Shown in pieces: positions 33,304 to 42,224 of a stretch of 64,000 bases of DNA (its first letter is position 1; every line of letters begins with the position of its first letter). Below the pieces are notes generated by a model. That model was given only the letters and a program-made list of their open reading frames with translations. It was not told the DNA's origin and did no database searches. The stretch lies in contig NZ_CP014782.1 of assembly GCF_002005305.1 (NCBI RefSeq), positions 5,518,001 through 5,582,000 of the forward strand, read 5' to 3'. This DNA comes from Shewanella psychrophila (GTDB lineage: Bacteria > Pseudomonadota > Gammaproteobacteria > Enterobacterales > Shewanellaceae). The position numbers were made by a program, and so were the translations under genes.

Positions 33304-34912
33304 ACTGTGATGTTGAATGCTGCAAATCATCAGCAAAGTTTGACAGCCCTTCCGACACTTCTTTGACCTCAGATAAGATCTGCAGCGTCTGCTCAAAAGA
33401 TGCATTCATATCTATGACGTTTTCAACGACTTGTGAAGCTACAGAAGACTGCTCATCCGTTGCTGTTGCTATCTGAGTGTTCATTCCATTAATACTTACT
33501 ATCTGCCGCTGTATAGAATCTAGTGCTTGACCAGTATTCTGAGCATTAGCTTCGTTCTCGTTAGAACGGCTCATCGCGTTACCCATAGTCGATACCGATG
33601 ATTCAGCGGCAACCTTTAAACGAGATAACACCTCTCGAATTTCTTTAGTTGCATCAGCCGTTTTTGAGGCAAGCGCTCTAACCTCATCTGCAACCACAGC
33701 AAAACCCCTTCCTTGCTCCCCAGCTCTCGCCGCTTCGATGGCAGCATTTAAAGCTAATAAATTAGTCTGTTCTGCAATCGAGGTAATCACATTCAAAATA
33801 GTATTAACACTTTCAGTATCTTTCGCTAACTCATTGATAGCCGTTGAAGCCAACTCAATTTCCTTGTTTAATTCTTGAGATATATCTATCGTTCTCTGTA
33901 CTACAGCCATCCCCTCCTTTGCCTCTTTTTCGGCTACCTGTGCAGCATCTGCTGCTTGATTTGCACTATGGGAAATATCCGTAACAGAATGCTTCATCTC
34001 CTCCATTGACTGCTGAACAACCCCCGCATCCCGGCTTTGCTCCTGTGTTGCAGCTGACGCCACTTCCATTTTATTTTGTAGAGTATGTGCACTCTTAAGT
34101 AGGGGATCCGTTACGTTAACAACTTGTCTGATAGCACCGGCTAAAAGGTTCAAAAAACGATTAAAGTTATTGGAAACTTGCCCTAACTCATCATCACCCA
34201 AAACGGTGAGCTGATGGGACAGGTCTCCCTTTCCATCGGCAAGTTCGGCTAAAGAATTGGCAACACTTTTAGCTGAATGGCTGATTGACCTAGCGATTAT
34301 GATTGTGACAACAGCCATGACAAACAAAAGTATGGCTCCGATAGAAACCGTCAACCATAGGCTCTTCTCTGAACGTTCTCCCGCTTCATTTATTGCATCC
34401 TTGAACTCTATAACCTTATCGGTTTGATAGGTTTTCACTTGAGCCAAAGTTGATTCGTAAGCTTGGGTTTTATCCTGAATAATCTGACCAATATTGGCCA
34501 TGTCTATTGTTCCTTCCAACATCCCTTTCGCTAAAGTCAATGTCAAACCATTATAGGTATCCAATTGAAGAGCTAACGACTGCAATGAACTTCGGCTAGA
34601 AACATCTAAACTTTGTAATTGCTTCATGTTTTCAGATAAAGACTGATAAGCTTCTTCTGCATTTGCCAAGAGATCTTCATCAGCAAATGAAACAGATTGA
34701 GTATAGAGTTCGTCTAGGCGTTGGATAAACATTACATTCTCATTGGCCAGCTCAACTCGCTTATAAATTTTCTCTTCCATATAAGAAAGTGTTTCACGGT
34801 TTTTATTAATAGAAACAATGCTAATGCTCAGAGTCGTCACAAAAATGATGACTGAAAGGACAAAGATAGCCCCAATTTTTTTAAAGATAGAAATATTGTT
34901 AAACCACTTCAT
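33293..34912 (-). CDS. Methyl-accepting chemotaxis protein
   Basis: Chemoreceptor of about 539 residues from the ATG 34912 (AGGGG upstream; an in-frame TTG lies two codons earlier). Membrane helix 1 is at about 10-35, a four-helix-bundle-like periplasmic domain spans about 36-185, helix 2 is at about 186-208 (LWLTVSIGAILLFVMAVVTIII), then HAMP, then the signalling domain with the hairpin tip ITSIAEQTNLLALNAAIEAARAGEQGRGFAVVADEVRALA. There is no CheR-tethering pentapeptide at the C-terminus. It lies downstream of a small binding protein and a porin gene on the same strand, suggesting a linked signal input. Confidence 0.93.
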   Translation of the reverse strand: MKWFNNISIFKKIGAIFVLSVIIFVTTLSISIVSINKNRETLSYMEEKIYKRVELANENVMFIQRLDELYTQSVSFADEDLLANAEEAYQSLSENMKQLQSLDVSSRSSLQSLALQLDTYNGLTLTLAKGMLEGTIDMANIGQIIQDKTQAYESTLAQVKTYQTDKVIEFKDAINEAGERSEKSLWLTVSIGAILLFVMAVVTIIIARSISHSAKSVANSLAELADGKGDLSHQLTVLGDDELGQVSNNFNRFLNLLAGAIRQVVNVTDPLLKSAHTLQNKMEVASAATQEQSRDAGVVQQSMEEMKHSVTDISHSANQAADAAQVAEKEAKEGMAVVQRTIDISQELNKEIELASTAINELAKDTESVNTILNVITSIAEQTNLLALNAAIEAARAGEQGRGFAVVADEVRALASKTADATKEIREVLSRLKVAAESSVSTMGNAMSRSNENEANAQNTGQALDSIQRQIVSINGMNTQIATATDEQSSVASQVVENVIDMNASFEQTLQILSEVKEVSEGLSNFADDLQHSTSQFKL

Positions 34913-34978
34913 TCTCAACCCCTAGCTAGGCTGGAGTCCCCTCCAACCTTTAGGTTTATGTCGATAAATCACATAGCG

Positions 34979-35389
34979 TTAGAATTCAGCAACAACTTTA
35001 ACGCTATCGTTTACATTACTACTATCAATATAGCCAATAATATTAGGGTTAGATGAAACCAATTTCATCACTTCATCATCATTTGCAAGCTCTTTCGGTG
35101 GAGTGCCTTTGCCAGTAAACACTTTCTTAGACCAATAAGACTTCAACTGACTCGATGATTTACCTAAAACATTAGAGTCAAAATCACCTCGGCTCGCTTG
35201 TCCTACCTCCAAGTTAACAGGAACTGCTTGAGCCCCCCCAGGAAACCTTTTAGTCTTACCCAGATATAGATTTGAAATACTTTTCTTATCTAAGGCATCA
35301 GCATTATCCGGATGGACTATCACAGCGATACCCGCTAAAGCTTGTAACGAGAACAAACTTAATAGGATTGAGCAACATAATTTTTTCAT
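34979..35389 (-). CDS. Small PstS-like periplasmic binding protein
   Basis: 136 residues with a signal peptide (LLSLFSLQALA, about 1-19). The segments AVIVHPDNADALDKKSISNLYLGK and KRFPGGAQAVPVNLE, then IGYIDSS near the end, match the short PBP-domain proteins annotated as phosphate-binding-like in Shewanella and Vibrio; they are half the size of PstS. No ABC transporter genes are adjacent, so uptake is unlikely. It sits 10 bases after the porin and 66 before the chemoreceptor, all one strand, so it may deliver a ligand to that receptor. Confidence 0.7.
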   Translation of the reverse strand: MKKLCCSILLSLFSLQALAGIAVIVHPDNADALDKKSISNLYLGKTKRFPGGAQAVPVNLEVGQASRGDFDSNVLGKSSSQLKSYWSKKVFTGKGTPPKELANDDEVMKLVSSNPNIIGYIDSSNVNDSVKVVAEF

Positions 35390-35399
35390 CTTCTCTCTC

Positions 35400-36476
35400 C
35401 TAGAATACGAGGTCTACACCAAAACTGAATGATTCTGAATCACCCGCAACTTTCAGACCCGGGCCACCATTATCTTTCACTTCATCATATTGAACCTTAA
35501 ATGCTGCGGATGGATGGAAATCCCAGCGAACACCGACAGAAGTCGTATTGTGCACTTCACCTCCTTCCCCGTCGTCAAAGTCCGAATAGCTCGCATAAGG
35601 CAAGAAATCACCAAACCTATAGCCGAAGGTCACCATATAAGTGTCAAGATCTGTACCAGAAAGATCTAAGCGATTAATTTCAGTCAATAACATCCAACTT
35701 TCATATTCCACATTGACTGAAAGACCATAGAACTTCCCCTTACGCTCAGTACTTCCATCCCACGTTTGTTGCTCTCCACCAATATATCGCTCATTGGTAT
35801 ACTGCATATGAGTCAGACGTATATCTAACCAATCGTAATTAAGCTGAACCACTAACCCGCCGATATCTTTCCAGATTTCACGGGTCGCCTCGCCAAAGAA
35901 AAACTCTGACAACAGCTTATTTGGCTCATCATCTTCACTACCGTAATAGAGTTGACCTGACATAGTCCAATCACCTATTAAGTAGTTATACAAAGCACTC
36001 AAACCGGTATAATTAAAAATTTGCCACGTGTAGTTATCAGCTGGTGGACGAACCCATGGATAGGCATAACCGACATCGAAGAAATCACTATAATAATATA
36101 ATGGGAGCCTCTTTTTACCGCCTTGCACAGTCCAATTATCATTGACCTCATAGGAGATGTAAGCCCATTCAAAATCGACATCGAAGTCATTAGCCCCACG
36201 AGAAACTAACTGAGCCGTTGCAGATAAACCATCCAGTAAGTCTGCTGAAAATTGCAAACCAAAAAGACTATCAGGTTCAAAACTAATTTCCTCTTCATAG
36301 GCCCCAACAAGAGGGTAATCGGCTAGAAATGTGGGAGGGAGATCAAACTCGTCAACCCCAGTACCATCAATCACTTTCCCCCCAACAATTGAAGCAAAAC
36401 CAGAGATACGAACTTCTGCTAGCGCTGGAGAAGCAAGTAGCAGAACACCAAGACTGACTGCTAGTTTATGTTTCAT
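35400..36476 (-). CDS. Outer-membrane porin-like protein
   Basis: 358 residues from the ATG 36476, which has AAAGG upstream; the longer frame to 36500 lacks a ribosome site. A signal peptide (LAVSLGVLLLASPALA) precedes a beta-strand-rich protein with alternating polar and aromatic residues and a C-terminal Phe (FGVDLVF), typical of barrels. Segments such as NWTVQGGKKRLPLYYYSDFFDVGYAYPW-like text around 120-150 resemble porins found beside other Shewanella PBP/MCP genes. Substrate unknown. First gene of the porin-binding protein-MCP set. Confidence 0.75.
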   Translation of the reverse strand: MKHKLAVSLGVLLLASPALAEVRISGFASIVGGKVIDGTGVDEFDLPPTFLADYPLVGAYEEEISFEPDSLFGLQFSADLLDGLSATAQLVSRGANDFDVDFEWAYISYEVNDNWTVQGGKKRLPLYYYSDFFDVGYAYPWVRPPADNYTWQIFNYTGLSALYNYLIGDWTMSGQLYYGSEDDEPNKLLSEFFFGEATREIWKDIGGLVVQLNYDWLDIRLTHMQYTNERYIGGEQQTWDGSTERKGKFYGLSVNVEYESWMLLTEINRLDLSGTDLDTYMVTFGYRFGDFLPYASYSDFDDGEGGEVHNTTSVGVRWDFHPSAAFKVQYDEVKDNGGPGLKVAGDSESFSFGVDLVF

Positions 36477-36697
36477 AAAAAAACCTTTTAAGTTAGGCAT
36501 ATCCGCTTTAAGACTAGAACAGATGCATTAGCCTGCAACTTATTTGCAACACTTTAAGGAACCAAACTAAAAAGGTATTGTCTAATAGCACCCATATGGA
36601 TTGAGCTAAAGACAGTTAATCTATTGAATTATAGACGATATAAAAAAAACACCTAAAAAGGTTAAATTTTAAGCTAAATTAACTTTCCATATTGAAT

Positions 36698-37825
36698 TCA
36701 CACTGCTTTGAAACAGTCTCTGCCACTTTTCTTTGCCAGATAAAGTTGCTTATCGGCCTCAGCGACTAACTCATCTAACAGTATCCCCTCTTGCCACTGG
36801 CACACTCCCTGGGAAACGGTTATGTATTCACTTATATCAGAATCTGGATGGGGGATCTTTACCGCTGATAGAGCTGTTCTCAGTTTTTCTGCAATACGAC
36901 AGGCACCACTTTTATCTGTATCCGGAAGTAACATAACAAACTCTTCGCCGCCATAACGAGCCGCTAGATCTCTTGGGCGATTAGCAACATCAGTGAGCAC
37001 TTTAGCTAAGGCAACTAAGCAATCATCACCTACTTGATGACCTAAACTATCATTTAGTTTTTTAAAATAATCGACATCAATTAAGATCATACAAAGTGGG
37101 TGATTATTCCGTTCTGATGCTCTGATCTCTTGAGATAAAATCTCATCAAAATGACGGCGATTACTGATATTTGTCAATCCATCGATTAGCGCCATTCTCC
37201 TGAAATGCTTTAACAAATATTGCTTCTCGATATCTCTGACTACCGCAGTCTTAAACCAAGTGTAAAGTATCTTCTGGCCCGTAATTACAATGGCAAAAAA
37301 ACAAATAAACTTAGTTAATGGAAAAAAGTAATTATCTGGGATCTCTGTTACCCGCAGAAAAAAACTCAATAACATCAAAGGCAACACCCCCATTAACATT
37401 ATTTTTCTATCGACAAATAAAGCAATGGCAAAAGTAAATACTAGTACATCTACGATCGATTCGACGCCAGCCAGAGCCGCATTGCCTGCAAAGATCTCTT
37501 CTGAGCTATCAAAAATCATCCAAATCAAAAACAACCAACTGAACTCTAAAGAACAGAGATAGGCTAATAATGCATTGTTGGATATTTCATCGGTTGAATA
37601 AACTCGTATCACTACTGCTGCCAGCAAAATAGTGAGGAAAACAGGCATCATGTATAAGACGATATTCGATGCGAGCAATACTTTAGACGTTTGCAAGGCT
37701 ATATTTGCTAGCATAGCAATCAAAATAAAAATAGACATCGACGCCGCCCACTTCCCCCCATTAATGAGGTAAAGGTGACACTCTTTTTTTAGCTGCGTTT
37801 CCGATGAGGGCATCTTTAAATCCAT
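36698..37825 (-). CDS. Membrane diguanylate cyclase (GGDEF)
   Basis: 375 residues. About six hydrophobic helices cover 25-200, with no recognisable periplasmic sensor domain, followed by a GGDEF domain. The catalytic motif is YGGEEF and the inhibitory site RPRD lies five residues before it, so the enzyme should make c-di-GMP under product inhibition. DVDYFKKLNDSLGHQVGDDCL is the substrate-binding stretch. It is upstream of the porin gene by 221 bases on the same strand, likely its own unit. Confidence 0.93.
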   Translation of the reverse strand: MDLKMPSSETQLKKECHLYLINGGKWAASMSIFILIAMLANIALQTSKVLLASNIVLYMMPVFLTILLAAVVIRVYSTDEISNNALLAYLCSLEFSWLFLIWMIFDSSEEIFAGNAALAGVESIVDVLVFTFAIALFVDRKIMLMGVLPLMLLSFFLRVTEIPDNYFFPLTKFICFFAIVITGQKILYTWFKTAVVRDIEKQYLLKHFRRMALIDGLTNISNRRHFDEILSQEIRASERNNHPLCMILIDVDYFKKLNDSLGHQVGDDCLVALAKVLTDVANRPRDLAARYGGEEFVMLLPDTDKSGACRIAEKLRTALSAVKIPHPDSDISEYITVSQGVCQWQEGILLDELVAEADKQLYLAKKSGRDCFKAV

Positions 37826-37920
37826 ATAGAAACCTTGCCTTGTTTAAAATTGGGCTCAGTTATAAGCTTACAACTTTTCCACTTACAAGCTTTAAAAATA
37901 AGATTATAAATGGACATAAA

Positions 37921-37952
37921 AAAACAGCCAACGATTAACGTTGACTGTTTTC
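37921..37952 (-). terminator. Terminator of ahpF
   Basis: On the reverse strand AACAGtCAACG pairs with CGTTGgCTGTT over a short loop, followed by a T-run, about 26 bases after the ahpF stop. Confidence 0.85.
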
Positions 37953-37978
37953 ATTTAAACTAAGTGAAAATTAAAGAG

Positions 37979-39556
37979 TTAAGCGGCATTCGCTTGTTCG
38001 GGTACACTATGTCGAATCAAGTAATCGAAGGCCCCTAGTGATGCTGTAGCGCCACTGCCCATGGCGATGATGATCTGCTTATAAGGAGTATTAGTCACAT
38101 CCCCAGCAGCAAATATGCCAGGTATAGATGTCTGTCCACGCTCATCTACAACTATTTCCCCTCTCGGTGTTAGATCTATCACACCTTTAAGCCATTCGGT
38201 GTTAGGAATTAAACCTATCTGAACAAAGATACCAGCCAGCTCTATACTGTGCTGCTCATCCGTGGCTCTATCTGTGTAGTTAAGTCCGTTGACTCGTGAC
38301 CCATCACCAAGAACCTCAGTTGTCATGGCTTGAGTAATGATGGTGATATTGTCCATAGATGCTGCCTTTCTCTGCAGCACATCATCAGCTCTAAGCTTAA
38401 TATCAAATTCCAGTACAGTAACATGCTCAACAATATTAGCTAAATCAATTGCCGCTTCGATACCCGAATTACCACCACCTATGACAGCAACTCGCTTTCC
38501 TTTGAACAAGGGACCATCACAGTGTGGACAGTAAGCCACACCTTTACCACGATACGCTTGCTCGCCTGGGACATTCATTTCACGCCATCTCGCGCCAGTG
38601 GCGAGTAGCAAAGTTTGGCTTTTTAGTATCGCACCATTTTCAAGCGTTAGTTCATGATAAGGATTTAGCCCTTGGCTTGGAGTCAACTTAGTTCCACGTT
38701 GATTGTCCATCACGTCAACATCATATTCACGTACATGGGACTCAAGGTTTGCAACCAGCTTAGGCCCTTCGGTCGCCTTGACTGAAATAAAGTTTTCGAT
38801 AGCCACAGTTTCAGCCACTTGACCACCAAACTTATCGGCAACAACACCAGTGCTTAAACCTTTACGTGCCGAGTAGATTGCTGCGGCCGCACCAGCAGGT
38901 CCGCCGCCAACTACTAGCATATCGAAAACATCTTTCTGTGCTAATTGTTCAGCCTGACGAGTCACAGCCCCGGTATCAATTTTATTGAGGATTTCAACTA
39001 AACTGATCCTTCCCTGTGCGAAAGGTTCGCCATTTAGATAAACAGAAGGTACCGCTAAGATGTCACGCTCAAACACTTCAGTCTGAAAAAGCGCACCGTC
39101 TATCATCACATTGGTAATATTCGGATTGACTGCAGCCATCATATTCAATGCCTGAACGACATCGGGACAATTTTGACAGCTTAAAGAAACATAGGTCTCG
39201 AAATGATATTCACCTGGTAGCGCTTTGATCTGAGCGATAACATTATCATCTAACTTCAGTGGGTGTCCGCCAGTATGCAGTAATGCCAATACTAGTGAGG
39301 TAAATTCATGACCCATAGGCAAGCCAGCGAAAGTAATGCTTGTGCCTGTGTCGACACTTGTCACCTTCATTGATGGCATACGCTCACCTTGAACTTCTGA
39401 CACAGTGACTAATTCAGACAAACTATCAATATCTTGCGCCAGTGACTTAAGTTCCAGTGCCTTAGGGCTATCATCTGCAGACACGGCAAGTTCAACTGGA
39501 CGCTTGAGGTTTTGCAGATAGGTTTTCAGTTGATTTTTAAGATTCGTATCCAACAT
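37979..39556 (-). CDS. ahpF: Alkyl hydroperoxide reductase subunit F
   Basis: NADH-dependent flavoprotein that reduces the peroxiredoxin AhpC. The 525-residue protein has an N-terminal double thioredoxin fold with the active CQNC (SLSCQNCPDV, about 130) and a thioredoxin-reductase-like core with VVGGGPAGAAAAIYSARKG, the redox CPHC (VAYCPHCDGP) and VIGGGNSGIEAAIDLA for NADH. It lies 186 bases after ahpC with two hairpins in between. No long C-terminal extension. Confidence 0.96.
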   Translation of the reverse strand: MLDTNLKNQLKTYLQNLKRPVELAVSADDSPKALELKSLAQDIDSLSELVTVSEVQGERMPSMKVTSVDTGTSITFAGLPMGHEFTSLVLALLHTGGHPLKLDDNVIAQIKALPGEYHFETYVSLSCQNCPDVVQALNMMAAVNPNITNVMIDGALFQTEVFERDILAVPSVYLNGEPFAQGRISLVEILNKIDTGAVTRQAEQLAQKDVFDMLVVGGGPAGAAAAIYSARKGLSTGVVADKFGGQVAETVAIENFISVKATEGPKLVANLESHVREYDVDVMDNQRGTKLTPSQGLNPYHELTLENGAILKSQTLLLATGARWREMNVPGEQAYRGKGVAYCPHCDGPLFKGKRVAVIGGGNSGIEAAIDLANIVEHVTVLEFDIKLRADDVLQRKAASMDNITIITQAMTTEVLGDGSRVNGLNYTDRATDEQHSIELAGIFVQIGLIPNTEWLKGVIDLTPRGEIVVDERGQTSIPGIFAAGDVTNTPYKQIIIAMGSGATASLGAFDYLIRHSVPEQANAA

Positions 39557-39671
39557 GATGACTCCTAGAAAAATACAATTAGTTCTATAAATGATTGGTT
39601 TTATAAAAGTTGGGAGTTTGCTAGCCCGAACCTGAAAGGGGGTGGTTCGAACAGCAAAAGAGATAAAGGCC

Positions 39672-39730
39672 GACTAAAGTGAAACCTCCACTTTAGTCCC
39701 GGTAGCCAAGAGGAGAATCAAAGCTACCGG
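39672..39730 (-). promoter_or_regulatory. Tandem hairpins between ahpC and ahpF
   Basis: Two perfect stems follow ahpC: CCGGTAGC/GCTACCGG (39699-39730) and GACTAAAGT/ACTTTAGTC (39672-39698). Neither has a T-run. They probably act as a partial terminator or RNA-stabilising element that lets AhpC be made in excess over AhpF (inference). Confidence 0.55.
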
Positions 39731-39742
39731 ATTTAAGTCAGT

Positions 39743-40312
39743 TTAGATTTTACCGACTAAGTCTAGAGATGGTGCAAGAGTATCTGCACCTGGCTGCCAT
39801 GCAGCTGGACATACTTCACCGTCGTGAGTTGCTACATATTGAGCAGCTTGAATCTTACGAACTAGTTCAGCAGCACTACGGCCTATTCCAAGGTCATGAA
39901 CTTCGCTAACCTTGATTTGACCTTCAGGATTAATAACGAATGTGCCACGTAGTGCCAAACCATCTTCTTCAATCATCACACCGAAGTTACGTGTGATTGC
40001 GCCAGTTGGGTCACCGATCATTGGGTACTGGATCTTGTTGATAGTATCTGAAGTATCGTGCCATGCTTTATGTGTGAAGTGTGTGTCGGTAGATACTGAG
40101 TAAACTTCAACACCCATCTCTTGCAATTTAGCGTAATGGTCAGCCATGTCGCCAAGTTCAGTTGGACATACAAAAGTGAAATCTGCTGGGTAGAAGAAAA
40201 CAACTGACCACTTGCCTAGTAAATCTTTGTCTGTAACCGGGACAAACTCACCCTTGTGAAAAGCGGTTGCAGAGAAAGGCTTGATTTCAGTGTTGATAAT
40301 AGATTGGTTCAT
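39743..40312 (-). CDS. ahpC: Peroxiredoxin AhpC
   Basis: Typical two-Cys peroxiredoxin that reduces H2O2 and organic peroxides. From the ATG 40312 (GGAG 6 bases upstream) it is 189 residues, close to E. coli AhpC; the longer frame to 40357 adds a non-homologous leader. The peroxidatic Cys is C49 in DFTFVCPTELGD and the resolving Cys is C168 in GEVCPAAW. The end PSLDLVGKI is the family C-terminus. Partner gene ahpF follows on the same strand. Confidence 0.97.
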   Translation of the reverse strand: MNQSIINTEIKPFSATAFHKGEFVPVTDKDLLGKWSVVFFYPADFTFVCPTELGDMADHYAKLQEMGVEVYSVSTDTHFTHKAWHDTSDTINKIQYPMIGDPTGAITRNFGVMIEEDGLALRGTFVINPEGQIKVSEVHDLGIGRSAAELVRKIQAAQYVATHDGEVCPAAWQPGADTLAPSLDLVGKI

Positions 40313-40514
40313 TGAATGCTCCGTAAATAGTAATAAAATCTTTGTCCTAACGTTCAAATGAATCGTCAGTTCGTTTTCGATATGAAGATATTAACCAAGG
40401 AGACAAATTAAATATAACGGATAAAAGCTATTATCCTAATCGATTTTTCAGAACCTGGTGGTTATGAGATCCACTATAGGAGTTAGGCCTATGAATAAGC
40501 CGCGTATAGTTAGG

Positions 40515-41258
40515 CTACTCCCACAGGTCAAATCGCGTCAGGGAGCGACCAAGGGAGAAGTCTAGCTGTTGTGACAAAGAGTGAGCCTTGGACTTTAATC
40601 CTGCACTACTGAGCTCACGTTTCGTTTTACCAGCAAACACCACCCAGTTACCGCCTCCGGTCAAGCAAGCCCTAACCTCGCAAAAATGTTGTTGCAAATG
40701 ACTCAATAGCACACGATTGTGGCTATGTTCCTTCCAGCAGTTTAATACCAGATAACCATCGGTTTTAATCAAGGTTGCAGCATTGGCAATAAAGGCCTCA
40801 GATAGCTGATTTTCATCGACACCATCTGCACCATAGATATCGGCAAAAATAATATCGGCTTTCTTATGATCGCCTTGCTCGAGAAACTGATTGGCATCTT
40901 GATGGATAATCGACAGCTTTTTACCGATTGGCAATTGAAAGTAACGCCTAGCTAACTCAATAACTTGAGCCCTTAACTCTACCGCGGTGACCTTAATGCC
41001 AGTGTCGAATCGACGCAGTGCATGAATTAACCCGCCACCGCCTAGACCTAAGATGATGACTCGCTTTGGCTTGATAAATAGCAGGACTAACAACATGGCC
41101 TGGATATAAGTATGCTGAGGAATGTGAGGCTCGGACTTAAGTAACTTGCTCTGCTCATCATTATCGCCGAATGACAATACCCGCATATGTTTATCATCTA
41201 GAACAATAAGTGGACCGTGCTCATCTTGGCTTTCGTGGAGGATCTGTTCGTCTTGCAT
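40515..41258 (-). CDS. Spermidine-synthase-like SAM-binding protein
   Basis: About 247 residues of the spermidine synthase/methyltransferase fold. The nucleotide-binding loop is VIILGLGGGGLIHALRR, followed by VTAVELRAQVIELARRYF and ADIIFADIYGADG. The Asp residues that hold the polyamine in true SpeE are not all evident, and there is no SpeD nearby, so it is probably a methyltransferase-like protein of unknown substrate. I choose the ATG 41258; a TTG precedes it by one codon. Neither has a good ribosome site. Confidence 0.75.
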   Translation of the reverse strand: MQDEQILHESQDEHGPLIVLDDKHMRVLSFGDNDEQSKLLKSEPHIPQHTYIQAMLLVLLFIKPKRVIILGLGGGGLIHALRRFDTGIKVTAVELRAQVIELARRYFQLPIGKKLSIIHQDANQFLEQGDHKKADIIFADIYGADGVDENQLSEAFIANAATLIKTDGYLVLNCWKEHSHNRVLLSHLQQHFCEVRACLTGGGNWVVFAGKTKRELSSAGLKSKAHSLSQQLDFSLGRSLTRFDLWE

Positions 41259-41337
41259 CAATTGGAGGCTTGGAGGGGATTGGCCGAGTATTATACGAAT
41301 AGCGGGTCATGAAAGGAAATATTTAAATCCAAGCCGA

Positions 41338-41366
41338 CACTTCATCAATAAACATAAGATGAAGTG
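41338..41366. terminator. Hairpin between dienelactone hydrolase and SpeE-like genes
   Basis: CACTTCATC pairs with GATGAAGTG over an eleven-base loop, 45 bases past the dienelactone hydrolase stop (reverse strand). No T-run follows; probably a transcript-end structure. Confidence 0.45.
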
Positions 41367-41410
41367 CCCATTATCGCTTTTTTGAGATTATAAGGGAGGC
41401 GTTAAGTAGA

Positions 41411-42148
41411 TTACCTTAATAAACGATGAAAGAAGTCGACAGCTTGAGCATACATCTGCATAGCAAGAGCTGGATCGTACCTATCTGCACCATCACGCAT
41501 AAAGGCGTGCTCGGCATTAACTTCTAGCCAAGTGAAATTTCGGTCTGCCTCTTCCAGTTTAGCGTAAATCAACTTGCGCCCTTCGCCAGACACATGGGGA
41601 TCTTGCTTGCCCCAAACCATCACTAATTCACCCTGAATGTCTTGAGTACGACTCAGGGAGTCATTGCCAACCTGACAAGGAAGCGTGTTGGAATGGATAT
41701 CTGTAGCATAGAGGCAGAATGCGGCGGAGACATCAGGGTTAAGCGCGGCGCGGTAAGCTAAATGTCCACCGATACAGACCCCCATACTTCCAACCTGACT
41801 GGTGCAAAATTCTTGGCTTCTGGCGAAGCTGACCAAAGCTTCAACGTCTGAATCATGGGTCTCTAGCGGTTTAGCAAACTTGTCTTCATTGCCCTTATCT
41901 TTACCTGCATCATCATAAGCCAATATTGTACCGATAGGATTCAACTCATGAAATACCTCTGGCACCAGTACGACGAAGCCATGACCAGCCAAGATAGCTG
42001 CGGCCCTTGCTATGGGAGCCGTTTGCTGAAAAATTTCTGAATAAAAAATAATCGTAGCAAACACCCCATCCTCTTTTGGGCGATAAAGATAAGTTCGCAT
42101 CAAACCTGTGTTAGTTGGAATATCATGAACTTCTTGTTTTACCATCAT
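41411..42148 (-). CDS. Dienelactone hydrolase family protein
   Basis: Alpha/beta hydrolase of 245 residues. The nucleophile is the Cys in GSMGVCIGGHLAY, the Asp is in WGKQDPHV and the His in NAEHAFMRD, giving the Cys-Asp-His triad of the family. No aromatic ring-cleavage genes are nearby, so the natural substrate is unlikely to be a dienelactone of chlorocatechol breakdown. No signal peptide, so cytoplasmic. Same strand as ldhA upstream, 76 bases apart. Confidence 0.85.
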   Translation of the reverse strand: MMVKQEVHDIPTNTGLMRTYLYRPKEDGVFATIIFYSEIFQQTAPIARAAAILAGHGFVVLVPEVFHELNPIGTILAYDDAGKDKGNEDKFAKPLETHDSDVEALVSFARSQEFCTSQVGSMGVCIGGHLAYRAALNPDVSAAFCLYATDIHSNTLPCQVGNDSLSRTQDIQGELVMVWGKQDPHVSGEGRKLIYAKLEEADRNFTWLEVNAEHAFMRDGADRYDPALAMQMYAQAVDFFHRLLR

Positions 42149-42224
42149 GGTGTTAGTTTCCTTTTGCTATCATTTACTAAATTGCTCAGTCAGCAATCAT
42201 GCTGCCATGTGATATTTATGAAGC

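Noticed and set aside
40439..40514. Possible OxyR site or hairpin upstream of ahpC region
   Set aside because: Short imperfect inverted words were seen, but no convincing OxyR spacing (ATAG-N7-CTAT repeats) was found.
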